NCBI RefSeq assembly: GCF_006912135.1
Contig: NZ_VIRS01000005.1
Span: 186,001-250,000, forward strand
Length of the DNA stretch: 64,000 nt
Source: Cryptosporangium phraense
GTDB lineage: Bacteria; Actinomycetota; Actinomycetes; Mycobacteriales; Cryptosporangiaceae
Direction of reading: 5' to 3'
In this document: piece by piece, positions 1-7,770 of the stretch
Layout: the number at the start of each line of letters is the position of its first letter
Position numbering within the stretch: the first letter of the stretch is position 1
The notes under the pieces: model-generated
What the model saw: the letters and a program-made list of their open reading frames with translations, nothing else
Databases searched by the model: none
Told to the model about the DNA's origin: nothing
Position numbers and translations under genes: made by a program

Positions 1-963
1 GTCGGCGCGCTGGTCGCCGAGGACGACGGCATCGGCGACGACCTGCTGCGCCTGCTGTTCGTGGCCTGTCACCCGGTGCTGTCCACCGAGGCCCGCACCG
101 CGCTGACGCTGCGCCTGCTCGGCGGCCTGACCACCGACGAGATCGCCCGGGCCTTCCTGGTGCCGGAGCCGACGGTGGCGCAGCGGATCGTGCGGGCCAA
201 GAAGACGCTGGCCAAGGCCAACGTGCCGTTCGAGGTGCCGCAGGGCGACGAACTGGCCGCGCGGCTCTCGTCGGTGCTCGAGGTCGTCTACCTGATCTTC
301 AACGAGGGCTACTCGGCCACCGCGGGCGACGACCTGATGCGGGTCGAGCTGTGCGAGGACGCGCTGCGGCTGGGCCGGATCCTGGCCCGGCTCGCCCCGC
401 GCGAGCCCGAGGTGCACGGCCTGGTCGCGCTGATGGAGATCCAGGCCTCCCGGGCGGGCGTCCGCACCGGCCCGGGCGGCGAGCCGATCCTGCTGGCCGA
501 CCAGAACCGGGCCCGCTGGGACCAGCTGCTGATCCGTCGCGGGCTGGCCGCTCTCGAACGGGCCGAGGCCGTGCTCGACGGCCGGCCCGGCCCCTACCTG
601 CTGCAGGCGGCGATCACCGCCTGCCACGCTCGGGCCCGCCGGTTCGAGGACACCGACTGGGAGCGCATCGCCGGGCTCTACGAGCAGCTGGCCGAGGCGG
701 CGCCGTCCCCGGTGGTGGAGCTGAACCGCGCGGTGGCGCTGTCGATGGCCTACGGACCGGCGGCCGGGCTCGCGCTGCTCGACCAGCTGCTGGCGTTCCC
801 GGCGCTGCGCAACTACCACCTGCTGCCGAGCACGCGCGGCGATTTCCTGGCCAAGCTGGGCCGGCCCGACGAGGCCCGGGCGGAGTTCGAGCGGGCCGCA
901 TCCCTGACCCGCAACGAACGGGAACGCACGCTCCTCCGGGAGCGGGCCGCCGCCTGCGGCTAA
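1..963 (+). CDS. ECF RNA polymerase sigma factor, C-terminal part (partial)
   Basis: The reading frame is already open at base 1, so the start and sigma region 2 lie outside the window. The visible part has a sigma region 4 helix-turn-helix near its start (LTTDEIARAFLVPEPTVAQR), followed by a long helical C-terminal extension (LEVVYLIFNEGYSAT..., later repeat-like helices) typical of the ECF42/DUF6596 group, whose members are usually about 400 residues. Such sigma factors direct transcription of small regulons and are often paired with DGPF/YCII-domain proteins; the partner would be upstream and is not visible. The gene converges on the dehydrogenase and the two ends overlap by 4 bases. Confidence 0.88.
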   Translation, partial: VGALVAEDDGIGDDLLRLLFVACHPVLSTEARTALTLRLLGGLTTDEIARAFLVPEPTVAQRIVRAKKTLAKANVPFEVPQGDELAARLSSVLEVVYLIFNEGYSATAGDDLMRVELCEDALRLGRILARLAPREPEVHGLVALMEIQASRAGVRTGPGGEPILLADQNRARWDQLLIRRGLAALERAEAVLDGRPGPYLLQAAITACHARARRFEDTDWERIAGLYEQLAEAAPSPVVELNRAVALSMAYGPAAGLALLDQLLAFPALRNYHLLPSTRGDFLAKLGRPDEARAEFERAASLTRNERERTLLRERAAACG

Positions 964-1913
964 CTTCCCAGTACGCGGACCGGGCTTCCGGCCGCCCAGG
1001 CCTCGATGTTCTCGACGATCTGGGTGAACCAGGCCGCGTACGTCTGGCGGGTCACGTAGCCCAGGTGCGGGGTGAGGACGGTCCGCGGTGCGGTCCGGAG
1101 CGGGCTGTCGGCCGGCAGCGGCTCGCGGTCGTACACGTCCAGGCCGGCGCCGGCGAGCGCGCCCGCGTGCAGGGCGGCGGCCAGGGCCGCCTCGTCGACG
1201 ATCGGTCCGCGGGACGTGTTGATCAGGATGGCCGTCGGCTTCAGGCGCGCGAGGTCGGCCCGGCCGAACAGTCCCCGCGTGCGGTCGCTGAGCTTGAGAT
1301 GCACGGTCAGGACGTCCGACCGCGCGAGCAGTTCGTCCTTGCCGACGGCCGTCACGCCGACGTCGGCGGCCCGGTCCGCGGTCAGGTTCGCACTCCAGGC
1401 GATGACGTCCATACCGAAGGCCTGGCCGATGCGGGCGACCTGGGAGCCGAGCCGTCCCAGCCCGGCGACGCCGAGCGTCAGACCGCCGAGCTCGGTGCCG
1501 ACCGTGGTCTGCCAGCGACCGGCCCGCAGCGCCGCGTCCTCGGCCGGGACGTGCCGGAGCAGCGCGAAGATCAGCGCCCAGGTCAGCTCGGCGGTGGCCG
1601 ACGACTTCGGCGAACCGCCGGTGGGACCGCCGGTGCCGCAGACGACGACGCCGTGCGCCTCGGCCGCGGCCAGGTCGATGGCCGCGTTGGCCATTCCGGT
1701 GGTCACGAGCAGCCGGAGGTCGGGCAGGCGGGCGAACTCGGCCGCCCCGAACGGCGTCCGCTCGCGCATCGCGACGACGACGTCCGCACCCCGGAGCGCG
1801 TCGACCGGGTCGTCGAGGTGCTCGTGGATCACCTCCACCGTGGCGTCGAGCCGGTCGAACGGCCCGAACGACCGGGCCACGTCCTGGTAGTCGTCCAAAA
1901 CCACGATGTGCAC
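960..1913 (-). CDS. D-2-hydroxyacid dehydrogenase family protein
   Basis: A 317-residue NAD-dependent 2-hydroxyacid dehydrogenase of the phosphoglycerate dehydrogenase-like superfamily. The Rossmann motif GLGRLGSQVA is near residue 150. The catalytic Arg is in INTSRGPIVD, the Glu in LDVYDREPLP and the His in LTPHLGYVT. The substrate cannot be told from sequence. The start is GTG, with the stop of the ABC exporter remnant directly upstream, so the two were probably once co-transcribed. Length is normal for the family and no lesion is visible. Confidence 0.88.
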   Translation of the reverse strand: MHIVVLDDYQDVARSFGPFDRLDATVEVIHEHLDDPVDALRGADVVVAMRERTPFGAAEFARLPDLRLLVTTGMANAAIDLAAAEAHGVVVCGTGGPTGGSPKSSATAELTWALIFALLRHVPAEDAALRAGRWQTTVGTELGGLTLGVAGLGRLGSQVARIGQAFGMDVIAWSANLTADRAADVGVTAVGKDELLARSDVLTVHLKLSDRTRGLFGRADLARLKPTAILINTSRGPIVDEAALAAALHAGALAGAGLDVYDREPLPADSPLRTAPRTVLTPHLGYVTRQTYAAWFTQIVENIEAWAAGSPVRVLGS

Positions 1914-3369
1914 TCACCCGTGATACCCGGACGCCTGCAGGGTGAACAACTCGGCGTACCGGCCGGCCGCGGCCAGGAGCTCGTCGTGGGTGCCCGACTC
2001 GACCAGCCGGCCCAGGTGCAGGACGTAGATGCGGTCGGCGTGGCGGACGTTGGCCAGCCGGTGGGTGATGAGGATCGTCGTCGCGACGCCGTGCCGGTCG
2101 CGGATCGCCTGGAACAGCGCGTCCTCGGCCCGCGGATCGAGCGCCGACGACGGCTCGTCCATCACGAGCAGGTCCGCGGTCCGGTAGAAGCCCCGGGCCG
2201 CGGTGATGCGCTGCCACTGCCCGCCGGACAGGTCCTGCCCGTTGGCGAACGTCCGGTCCAGCAGCGTGTCGTAGCCGTAGGGCAGGTCGAGGATCATGTC
2301 GTGCGCGACCGCCCGCGCGGCCGCGGCTTCCAGCCGGTCGACGTCCGGCTCGCCGCGCATGTCGCCGAGCGCGATGTTCGTGGCCGCGCTGAACGGCCAC
2401 TGGTGGAAGTCCTGGCTGACGACGGCGATCCGCGCGCCCACGTCGTCCGGGTCGTAGTCGGCCAGCGGGCGCCCGTTCCAGGTCACCGCCCCGCTGGTGG
2501 CCTCGCGCAGCCCGGCGATCACCGCGGCCAGCGTCGACTTGCCCGACCCGTTCTCGCCCACGAACGCGACCGTCTGCCCGGCCTCGATGGTCAGCGAGAC
2601 GTCGTCCACCGCGGGGAGAGGACGGCCGGGGTAACGGAGGGTCACCCGGTCGACGACGAGGCGCTGCAGCGCCTCGGCCGGAGCGGAGGACTCCGACGCG
2701 GGCAGATGACCGGACGCCCGCTCCATGAAGCCGGTGTAGTCGTTGAAGTGCTCGCCCTCGGTGTACGTGTCGTCGATCGCGAAGATCACCGAGGTCAGCG
2801 ACCGCTGCGCCGACTGCAGTGCGACGACGCAGGTCGCGGCGGCGGCGAGCGGGATCCGGCCGCCCAGCAGCAACCATCCGAGCAGCCCGTAGACCGGCCG
2901 TCGCCAGCCCGCTGACGACCTGCCCGACGCTGACCGTCGTCGTCAGCCGGCCGGCCCGCAGCGAGCCCCAGGCCCGCGGAGCGGTGGCCACGACCAGCGC
3001 GACGAGCAGCACCGGGCTGATCACCACCACCGCGACGGCCACCGGGACCAGCCCCACCAGGCCGGCGATCAGCGCCATCGCGCTCTGGACCAGGCCGATC
3101 ACCGAGTCGGTACCGCGCGACGCCCGCTCCATGTCGTCGGTGAACGCGTCGGCGTCGAACGCGTCGAGCCGCACGGCGGTCGTCACCGCGAAGAGCTCGC
3201 GTTCGACCTCGCGGTCGATCCGCGGGCTCAGCCCGTTCTGGGCGTAGCCGGTGGCGATCGTCAGCAGCGCGCTGACCGCGGCCGACGCGGTGAGCAGCGC
3301 CAGCGCCGGTAACGCGTGGATCACCCGCTGCGGCGTCGGGCCGGCCGAGAACAGCGAGACGAGGCACCC
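1914..3369 (-). pseudogene. ABC exporter (fused permease-ATPase), degenerate
   Basis: The C-terminal ATPase half is intact in one frame: Walker A GENGSGKST, signature LSGGQWQRI, Walker B LLVMDEPSS and the H-loop in ITHRLANV. The membrane half lies in a different frame from about 2905 up to 3369, so there is a frameshift near 2890-2905. Going upstream, the membrane frame ends at the stop codon of the decarboxylase gene with no start, so the first membrane helix region is missing. The membrane segment also passes directly from the TM3/4 area to the TM5 area, which suggests an internal deletion of several tens of residues. A functional half-transporter of this type is about 580-600 residues. I infer a decaying gene; a sequencing error could explain the frameshift but not the missing ends. 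Confidence 0.75.
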
Positions 3370-4713
3370 CTAAGCGGCGACGGCCTCTCGGACGGCTCCG
3401 ATGAGGACGTCGATCTCAGTGTCGCCGGTCGCGTGGTCGGAGACGCTGATCCGGATCGCCGCCTTTCCGCGCCAGGTCGTAGTTCCGAACCAGGTCGCGC
3501 CGCCGCGCTGGATCGCCGCCGCCACCGCCCGGGTCTGCTCGTCGTCGTCGCCGACCCGGACCAGCACCTGGTTGAGCACCACGTCGTTGAGGACCTCGCA
3601 CTGCGGCGGGAGCGCGGCGGCCACCCGTCGAGCCTGGGCACAGGACCGGTCGACCAATTCGGCCACGCCCCGGCGTCCGAGGCTCCGAAGGGCTGCGTAG
3701 ACAGCGAACCCGCGGGCCCGCCGGGAGCTCTCCGGCGTCCAGTCGGACCCGTGACGCTCGCCGTCGCGGACCAGGTAGTCGGCCGAGAGCCGCATCGCGG
3801 CGCGATGCGCCTCCGGGCGCGCGCAGAGGACGATCCCGCAGTCGTAGGGGACGTTGAGCCACTTGTGGCCGTCGGTGGCGAACGAGTCGGCCTTCTCGAC
3901 CCCGGCGACCAGGTGCCGCAGCGACGGCGAGGCCGCGGCCCAGAGGCCGAACGCGCCGTCGACGTGCACCCAGGCGTTCTTCTCCGACGCGAGGTCGCAG
4001 ACCTCGCCGATCGGGTCGAACGCGCCGGTGTTCACGTTGCCGGCCTGGGTGCAGACGATCGTCGGTCCGTCGGTGAGTTCGAGCAGGTTCGGCAGCATCC
4101 GGCCCTGCGAGTCCGTGTCGACCTCGACGATCTGGTCGCGCCCGATCCCCAGGAACCTCAGCGCGCGATCGATGGTCGCGTGCCGCTCGCGCCCGACGAC
4201 GACGGTCACCGGCGGGGCGCCGAACAGGCCGCGCTGCTCGACGTCCCACCCGGCTTCGCCCAGGACGTGGTGGCGGGCCGCGGCGAGGCCGGCGAAGTTC
4301 GCCAGCTGTGCGCCGGTCGTGAACCCGGCCGAGCAGGTGGCGGGCAGGCCGAGCAGGTCGCACAGCCAAGTCCGGCTGATCTCCTCGGCCGCCGCGGCGG
4401 CCGGCGAGAGCGCGAAGAACCCGGGGTTCTGGTCCCAGGTCGAGGTCAGCCAGTCGGCCGCCAGAGCGGCCGGGAGGACCCCGCCCTCGACGAAGCCGAA
4501 GTAGCGTCCGCCGTTGGTGAGGACGAGGCCGCGGTCGGCGTCGCGGGCGAGGTCGGTGAGGACCTGGGCAGGGTCGGTGCCGTCGTCGGGGAGCGTGGGT
4601 CCGAGGGCGGCCACCATGTCGGCGAGGGTGACCGGCCGGGCCACCGGCCGGGTCGCGGCTTCGTCGAGGTAGGTTGCGGCGAGCTCGGCGGCCGTGCGGA
4701 GTAGTTCTCTCAT
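3370..4713 (-). CDS. Pyridoxal-phosphate-dependent decarboxylase (group II)
   Basis: A 447-residue member of the group II amino acid decarboxylase family (glutamate/DOPA/diaminobutyrate decarboxylase-like, fold type I). The PLP lysine is in TDGHKWLNVPYD, preceded by the HVDGAFG motif that holds the cofactor Asp, and the N-terminal part has the family region around GRYFGFVEGG. The substrate amino acid or amine is not clear. ATG at 4713 was chosen because it begins a normal family N-terminus; the frame stays open far upstream only because of GC bias. The gene is divergent from the TetR regulator at 4768, and a 20-bp palindrome lies between them, so the regulator probably controls it. Confidence 0.9.
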   Translation of the reverse strand: MRELLRTAAELAATYLDEAATRPVARPVTLADMVAALGPTLPDDGTDPAQVLTDLARDADRGLVLTNGGRYFGFVEGGVLPAALAADWLTSTWDQNPGFFALSPAAAAAEEISRTWLCDLLGLPATCSAGFTTGAQLANFAGLAAARHHVLGEAGWDVEQRGLFGAPPVTVVVGRERHATIDRALRFLGIGRDQIVEVDTDSQGRMLPNLLELTDGPTIVCTQAGNVNTGAFDPIGEVCDLASEKNAWVHVDGAFGLWAAASPSLRHLVAGVEKADSFATDGHKWLNVPYDCGIVLCARPEAHRAAMRLSADYLVRDGERHGSDWTPESSRRARGFAVYAALRSLGRRGVAELVDRSCAQARRVAAALPPQCEVLNDVVLNQVLVRVGDDDEQTRAVAAAIQRGGATWFGTTTWRGKAAIRISVSDHATGDTEIDVLIGAVREAVAA

Positions 4714-4758
4714 ACCGACGATCCTGCGGGTCCGGTCCCGGCAATCAAGACGAGGCAG

Positions 4759-4778
4759 AATGTACCTGTGGGTACATT
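4759..4778. promoter_or_regulatory. Palindromic operator over the TetR start codon
   Basis: Perfect inverted repeat AATGTACC-TGTG-GGTACATT (8-bp arms, 4-base spacer). The GTG start of the TetR gene (4768-4770) lies in the spacer and the start of the right arm, and the decarboxylase start is 46 bases away on the other strand. The position and symmetry fit an autoregulatory TetR operator controlling both divergent genes. Confidence 0.75.
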
Positions 4779-5367
4779 GACCGCCAAAGGGTCCGCCACC
4801 AGGCAGCGCATCGTCGAGGCCGCGGCGGCGCACATCCGGGAGCACGGGGTCGCGGCGACACGCCTGGACGACGTCGGGCTTCGGAGCCGTACCGGCAAGA
4901 GCCAGCTCTTCCACTACTTCCCGGGTGGCAAGGAAGATCTGCTCGTCGCGGTGGCGGAGTACGAGGCCCAGCGGGTCCTCGACGATCAGCAGCCCTATCT
5001 CGGGGCGCTCGACACCTGGGAGGCCTGGCACGCCTGGCGCGACGCCGTCGTCGACCGGTATCGCCAGCAGGGCGAGCACTGCCCGCTGGGCGTGCTGCTG
5101 ACCGAGGTCGGGCGGCAGAGCCCGGCCTCCCGCGAGATCACCCGCGGGCTCCTGCGCGAATGGCAGGAGCAACTGCGCCGCGGTGTCGCCGGCATGCAGG
5201 CCGGCGGGGCGATCCGGCCGGCGATCGACGCCGATCGGGCGGCCGCCGCCGGGGTCGCGGGCATTCAGGGCGGAGTGGTCATCCTGATGGCGACCGGCGA
5301 CATCACGCATCTGGAGTCCGCGCTCGACCTGTTCCTCGACCACCTGCACGGGCGGCCCCAGCCGTAG
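4768..5367 (+). CDS. TetR/AcrR family transcriptional regulator
   Basis: A 199-residue regulator. The N-terminal TetR helix-turn-helix runs through TRQRIVEAAAAHIREHG to GKSQLFHYFPGGKEDL; the rest is a helical ligand-binding domain with a TetR_C-like region (QQGEHCPLGVLLTEV). The ligand is unknown. The start is GTG at 4768, inside a perfect palindrome, and a CAGAAT -10-like hexamer ends 6 bases before it, so the mRNA may be leaderless and the protein likely represses itself by binding at its own start. Divergent from the PLP decarboxylase, its probable target. Confidence 0.9.
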   Translation: MGTLTAKGSATRQRIVEAAAAHIREHGVAATRLDDVGLRSRTGKSQLFHYFPGGKEDLLVAVAEYEAQRVLDDQQPYLGALDTWEAWHAWRDAVVDRYRQQGEHCPLGVLLTEVGRQSPASREITRGLLREWQEQLRRGVAGMQAGGAIRPAIDADRAAAAGVAGIQGGVVILMATGDITHLESALDLFLDHLHGRPQP

Positions 5368-5399
5368 CGGGTTGCGCGGGGCCGAGGCGTCGCCTAACG

Positions 5400-5417
5400 T
5401 ACAACCACGTGGTTGTA
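5400..5417. promoter_or_regulatory. 18-bp palindromic operator over the ArsR start codon
   Basis: Perfect palindrome TACAACCACGTGGTTGTA. The GTG start of the ArsR gene (5409) is exactly at its centre. A TAACGT -10-like hexamer (5394-5399) ends immediately before it, so a bound repressor would cover both the transcription and translation starts. Probable autoregulatory site for the ArsR/SRPBCC operon. Confidence 0.75.
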
Positions 5418-5735
5418 GATCAGTCGGACGTCGACCGGATCTTTGCCGCGCTGGCTGACGCGACACGGCGCGACATCGTCATCCGTGTCCTGCGCACCGA
5501 GGCATCGGTGTCCACATTGGCCAAGCAGTACGAGATGAGCTTCGCCGCCGTGCAGAAGCACGTGGCGGTGCTCGAACGTGCTGGGTTGGTGACGAAACAG
5601 CGTCGAGGACGGGAGCAGATCGTGAGCGGTGACATCGACACGATCCATCGGGTCCGCGAGCTCCTTCGCGAATACGAGGAGATCTGGCGCGGCCGCCTCG
5701 ACCGGATGAACGCACTCCTGGAGGAACCTTCATGA
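5409..5735 (+). CDS. ArsR family winged-helix regulator
   Basis: A 108-residue ArsR/SmtB-type regulator. The winged helix is at VDRIFAALADATRRDIVIRV and LAKQYEMSFAAVQKHVAVLE, ending with a basic wing (VTKQRRGREQ). There are no CxC or obvious metal ligands, so it probably belongs to the non-metal ArsR subgroup that pairs with SRPBCC proteins. GTG at 5409 was chosen because it gives the standard family length and sits in the 18-bp palindrome. Its stop overlaps the ATG of the SRPBCC gene (ATGA), so the two are translationally coupled. Confidence 0.9.
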   Translation: MVVDQSDVDRIFAALADATRRDIVIRVLRTEASVSTLAKQYEMSFAAVQKHVAVLERAGLVTKQRRGREQIVSGDIDTIHRVRELLREYEEIWRGRLDRMNALLEEPS

Positions 5736-6217
5736 CCGTGATCAGCGCGACCCCCGACCCCGAGGCCCGCACGTTGACTCTGGTGGCCGAGTTCTCGGCG
5801 CCACCCAAGGCGGTCTGGCAGCTCTGGGCCGACCCGCGGCTGCTCGAGCGCTGGTGGGGCCCGCCGACCTACCCGGCCACGTTCCGGGAGCACGACTTCA
5901 CGGTCGGCGGCGAGGCGAAGTACCACATGACCGGGCCGGAGGGCGACACGTCGAACGGCTGGTGGCGGTTCACGGCGCTGGACGAGCCGAACACGCTGGA
6001 GTTCCGGGACGGGTTCGCGGACGAGAACGGCAACCCGAGCACCGAGATGCCGGAGACGACGATCCGGGTCGACATCGCCGAGATCCCGAGCGGAACCCGG
6101 ATGACGATGACGTCGAGTTTCGCGTCGGCGGAGCAGCTCGAGCAGCTGGTCAACATGGGCATGCTCGAGGGCATGAAGCAGGCCGCCGGCCAGATCGACG
6201 CCCTCCTGGCCGCCTGA
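5732..6217 (+). CDS. SRPBCC (AHSA1-like) domain protein
   Basis: A 161-residue protein of the START/Bet v1-like SRPBCC superfamily, AHSA1 branch. Typical motifs are FSAPPKAVWQLWADPRLLERWWGPP at the N-terminus and GGEAKYHMTGPEG, with a C-terminal helix (ASAEQLEQLVNMGMLEGM). Such proteins have a hydrophobic ligand cavity and usually occur in an operon with an ArsR regulator, as here, overlapping it by 4 bases. The ligand or reaction is unknown. A GC-rich hairpin follows the gene. Confidence 0.9.
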   Translation: MTVISATPDPEARTLTLVAEFSAPPKAVWQLWADPRLLERWWGPPTYPATFREHDFTVGGEAKYHMTGPEGDTSNGWWRFTALDEPNTLEFRDGFADENGNPSTEMPETTIRVDIAEIPSGTRMTMTSSFASAEQLEQLVNMGMLEGMKQAAGQIDALLAA

Positions 6218-6228
6218 CTCCGCGCCGC

Positions 6229-6250
6229 GCCGCGCCGCGGCCGGCGCGGC
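6229..6250. terminator. Hairpin between convergent genes
   Basis: Inverted repeat GCCGCGCC / GGCGCGGC with a 6-base loop, between the stops of the SRPBCC gene and the LacI-type gene. There is no U-tract, as is usual in GC-rich actinobacteria. Could serve both strands. Confidence 0.5.
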
Positions 6251-6256
6251 CCGTCC

Positions 6257-7306
6257 CTACGCAGGCGGCGGCGGGGCGGTGCTGTCTCGGATGACCAGTT
6301 CGGCGGGCAGCACGACGTGCGGCTCCGGGACTTCCGCGCCGCGCAGGGCGGCGGTCAGCGCTTCGGCCGCCGCCCGCCCCTTCGCGTGGACGTCCTGCCG
6401 CACGGTGGTCAGGGCCGGGCGGAACGTCCCGGCCAGCGGATGGTCGTCGAATCCGACCACCGACAGGTCCTTCGGAACCCGGATCCCCATCGTGCGCGCG
6501 CTCTGGATCAGCCTGAGCGCGATCACGTCGGAGAAGCACAGCACCGCGGTCGGCCGGTCGTCCCGGTCGAGCAGCAGCCGGGCCGCCGCCGCGGTCTCCT
6601 CCACGCTGTCGTTGCGCTGCCGGGTGGCCACCGGCACGATGCCGGCCGCATCCAGCGCGTCGAGCCACCCCCGCAGCCGCTCCCGCGACGCGTAGCCGCC
6701 GACGTCCTCGCGCGGGTCCTCGAGCAGGCCCTGCGGGCCTCGCAGCCCGGACATCGCCAGCCCGATGCGACGGTGACCCAGGTCGATGAGGTGCTGCGCG
6801 GCGGTGCGCGCGCCTTCCCGGTCGGCGACGTTGACGCCCGGGATGTCGTCGACCGGGTCCTGGTCGATCAGGACGATCGGCAGCTTGCGTTGCAGCAGGT
6901 AGCTCACGGCCGGGGACTCGGGATCGCAGGAGTACACCAGCGCGCCGTCCATCGCGACGTCCCGGGCCGGGATCAGGTCGCCCGGGCCGCTGGACGTGAG
7001 CAGCGTGAGCGCGAGCCCGGTCGGTGACAGTTCGTCGGCGATCGCACCCAGGAGCTGGGTGGAGACCTGGTCGTTGAACGCGAAGCCGATCGACTCGGTG
7101 AGCAGGAAGCCGACCGCGCCGGACGCGCCCCGGGCCAGCGCCCGGGCGGCCGGGTCGGGGCCGACGTAGCCCAGATCGGACGCGGCGGCGAGGATCTTCT
7201 CGCGCAGCGCCGGGGAGAGCTGGTTCGGGCGGGAGAACGCGTTCGACACGGTCATCCGGCTGACGCCGACCCGATCCGCGATCGTCTGCAACGTCACCCG
7301 CGCCAC
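6257..7306 (-). CDS. LacI family transcriptional regulator
   Basis: A 349-residue LacI/GalR regulator. The N-terminal HTH is VTLQTIADRVGVSRMTVSNA with the hinge NQLSPALREKILAAASDLGY, followed by a periplasmic-binding-protein-like sugar domain (GAVGFLLTES..., SVVGFDDHPLAGTFRPALTT). GTG at 7306 was chosen: it directly precedes the HTH and has GGAAGG about 12 bases upstream. The effector is unknown, and no sugar transport or catabolic gene is adjacent, so the target is not evident. Confidence 0.9.
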   Translation of the reverse strand: MARVTLQTIADRVGVSRMTVSNAFSRPNQLSPALREKILAAASDLGYVGPDPAARALARGASGAVGFLLTESIGFAFNDQVSTQLLGAIADELSPTGLALTLLTSSGPGDLIPARDVAMDGALVYSCDPESPAVSYLLQRKLPIVLIDQDPVDDIPGVNVADREGARTAAQHLIDLGHRRIGLAMSGLRGPQGLLEDPREDVGGYASRERLRGWLDALDAAGIVPVATRQRNDSVEETAAAARLLLDRDDRPTAVLCFSDVIALRLIQSARTMGIRVPKDLSVVGFDDHPLAGTFRPALTTVRQDVHAKGRAAAEALTAALRGAEVPEPHVVLPAELVIRDSTAPPPPA

Positions 7307-7461
7307 GCTGTCACCCGCCTTCCGCTCCCCCACCGTAGCCCACGGGGAGGGCGCGAAAGAGGACCACACCGGCCGCCGCCGGACGCCCCGCGCCCACGTC
7401 AGCACGGAGCGGAAGCGTCGGCGCGCCTCGAGCGGCAGCGCAGCGGCCGTCCAGACCTCGC

Positions 7462-7677
7462 TCATACGGACGGCACGGTCCCGCACCCCGCCGCCGGCAC
7501 CGACCGCGCCCGCCGCCCGGACCACACCCGCCGACCGCCCACGCTCCGCCAACGCCCGAGCACCCGACGCACCCGGGAAGGTCGCTCCGGCACCACCGGC
7601 CCGTCCAACCGACCACCCGAGACCCGCTGCGCATCCCCAGTACGCGCAACCAACGCCGCAGCCGCGAAATCCATCAT
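7462..7677 (-). CDS. Small hypothetical protein
   Basis: A 71-residue reading frame starting at tandem ATG codons, with a strong ribosome binding site (AGGAAGGA, 8 bases upstream). It begins MMDFAAAALVARTG and becomes Arg/Gly/Val-rich. I recognise no family. It is divergent from the sensor kinase at 7771, and the first copy of the three-copy operator lies 15 bases before its start, so it may be the partner regulated with the kinase. The alternative is a chance frame in GC-rich DNA. Apart from this frame and the operator, the 7307-7770 stretch shows nothing else I can name. Confidence 0.35.
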   Translation of the reverse strand: MMDFAAAALVARTGDAQRVSGGRLDGPVVPERPSRVRRVLGRWRSVGGRRVWSGRRARSVPAAGCGTVPSV

Positions 7678-7691
7678 CGCCGTCGTCCTTC

Positions 7692-7752
7692 CTATACCGG
7701 TAAAGCGACCCTGCTTTACCGGTATAGCATGCGTCCGCTATACCGGTAAAGC
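7692..7752. promoter_or_regulatory. Three-copy operator, TATACCGGTA core
   Basis: Three exact copies of the 15-mer CTATACCGGTAAAGC at 7692-7706 (direct), 7713-7727 (inverted) and 7738-7752 (direct). The cores TACCGGTA are palindromic and their centres are 22 and 24 bases apart, about two helical turns. A TAAGCT -10-like hexamer (7758-7763) follows, 7 bases before the GTG of the kinase gene, which suggests a leaderless transcript controlled by a protein binding the three sites cooperatively. Confidence 0.7.
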
Positions 7753-7770
7753 CTCCGTAAGCTCGACCCT

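Noticed and set aside
351-2915. 854-residue open frame on the + strand
   Set aside because: Runs antisense over the dehydrogenase and ABC genes; sequence is Arg/Gly/Pro-rich without family features. A GC-bias shadow.
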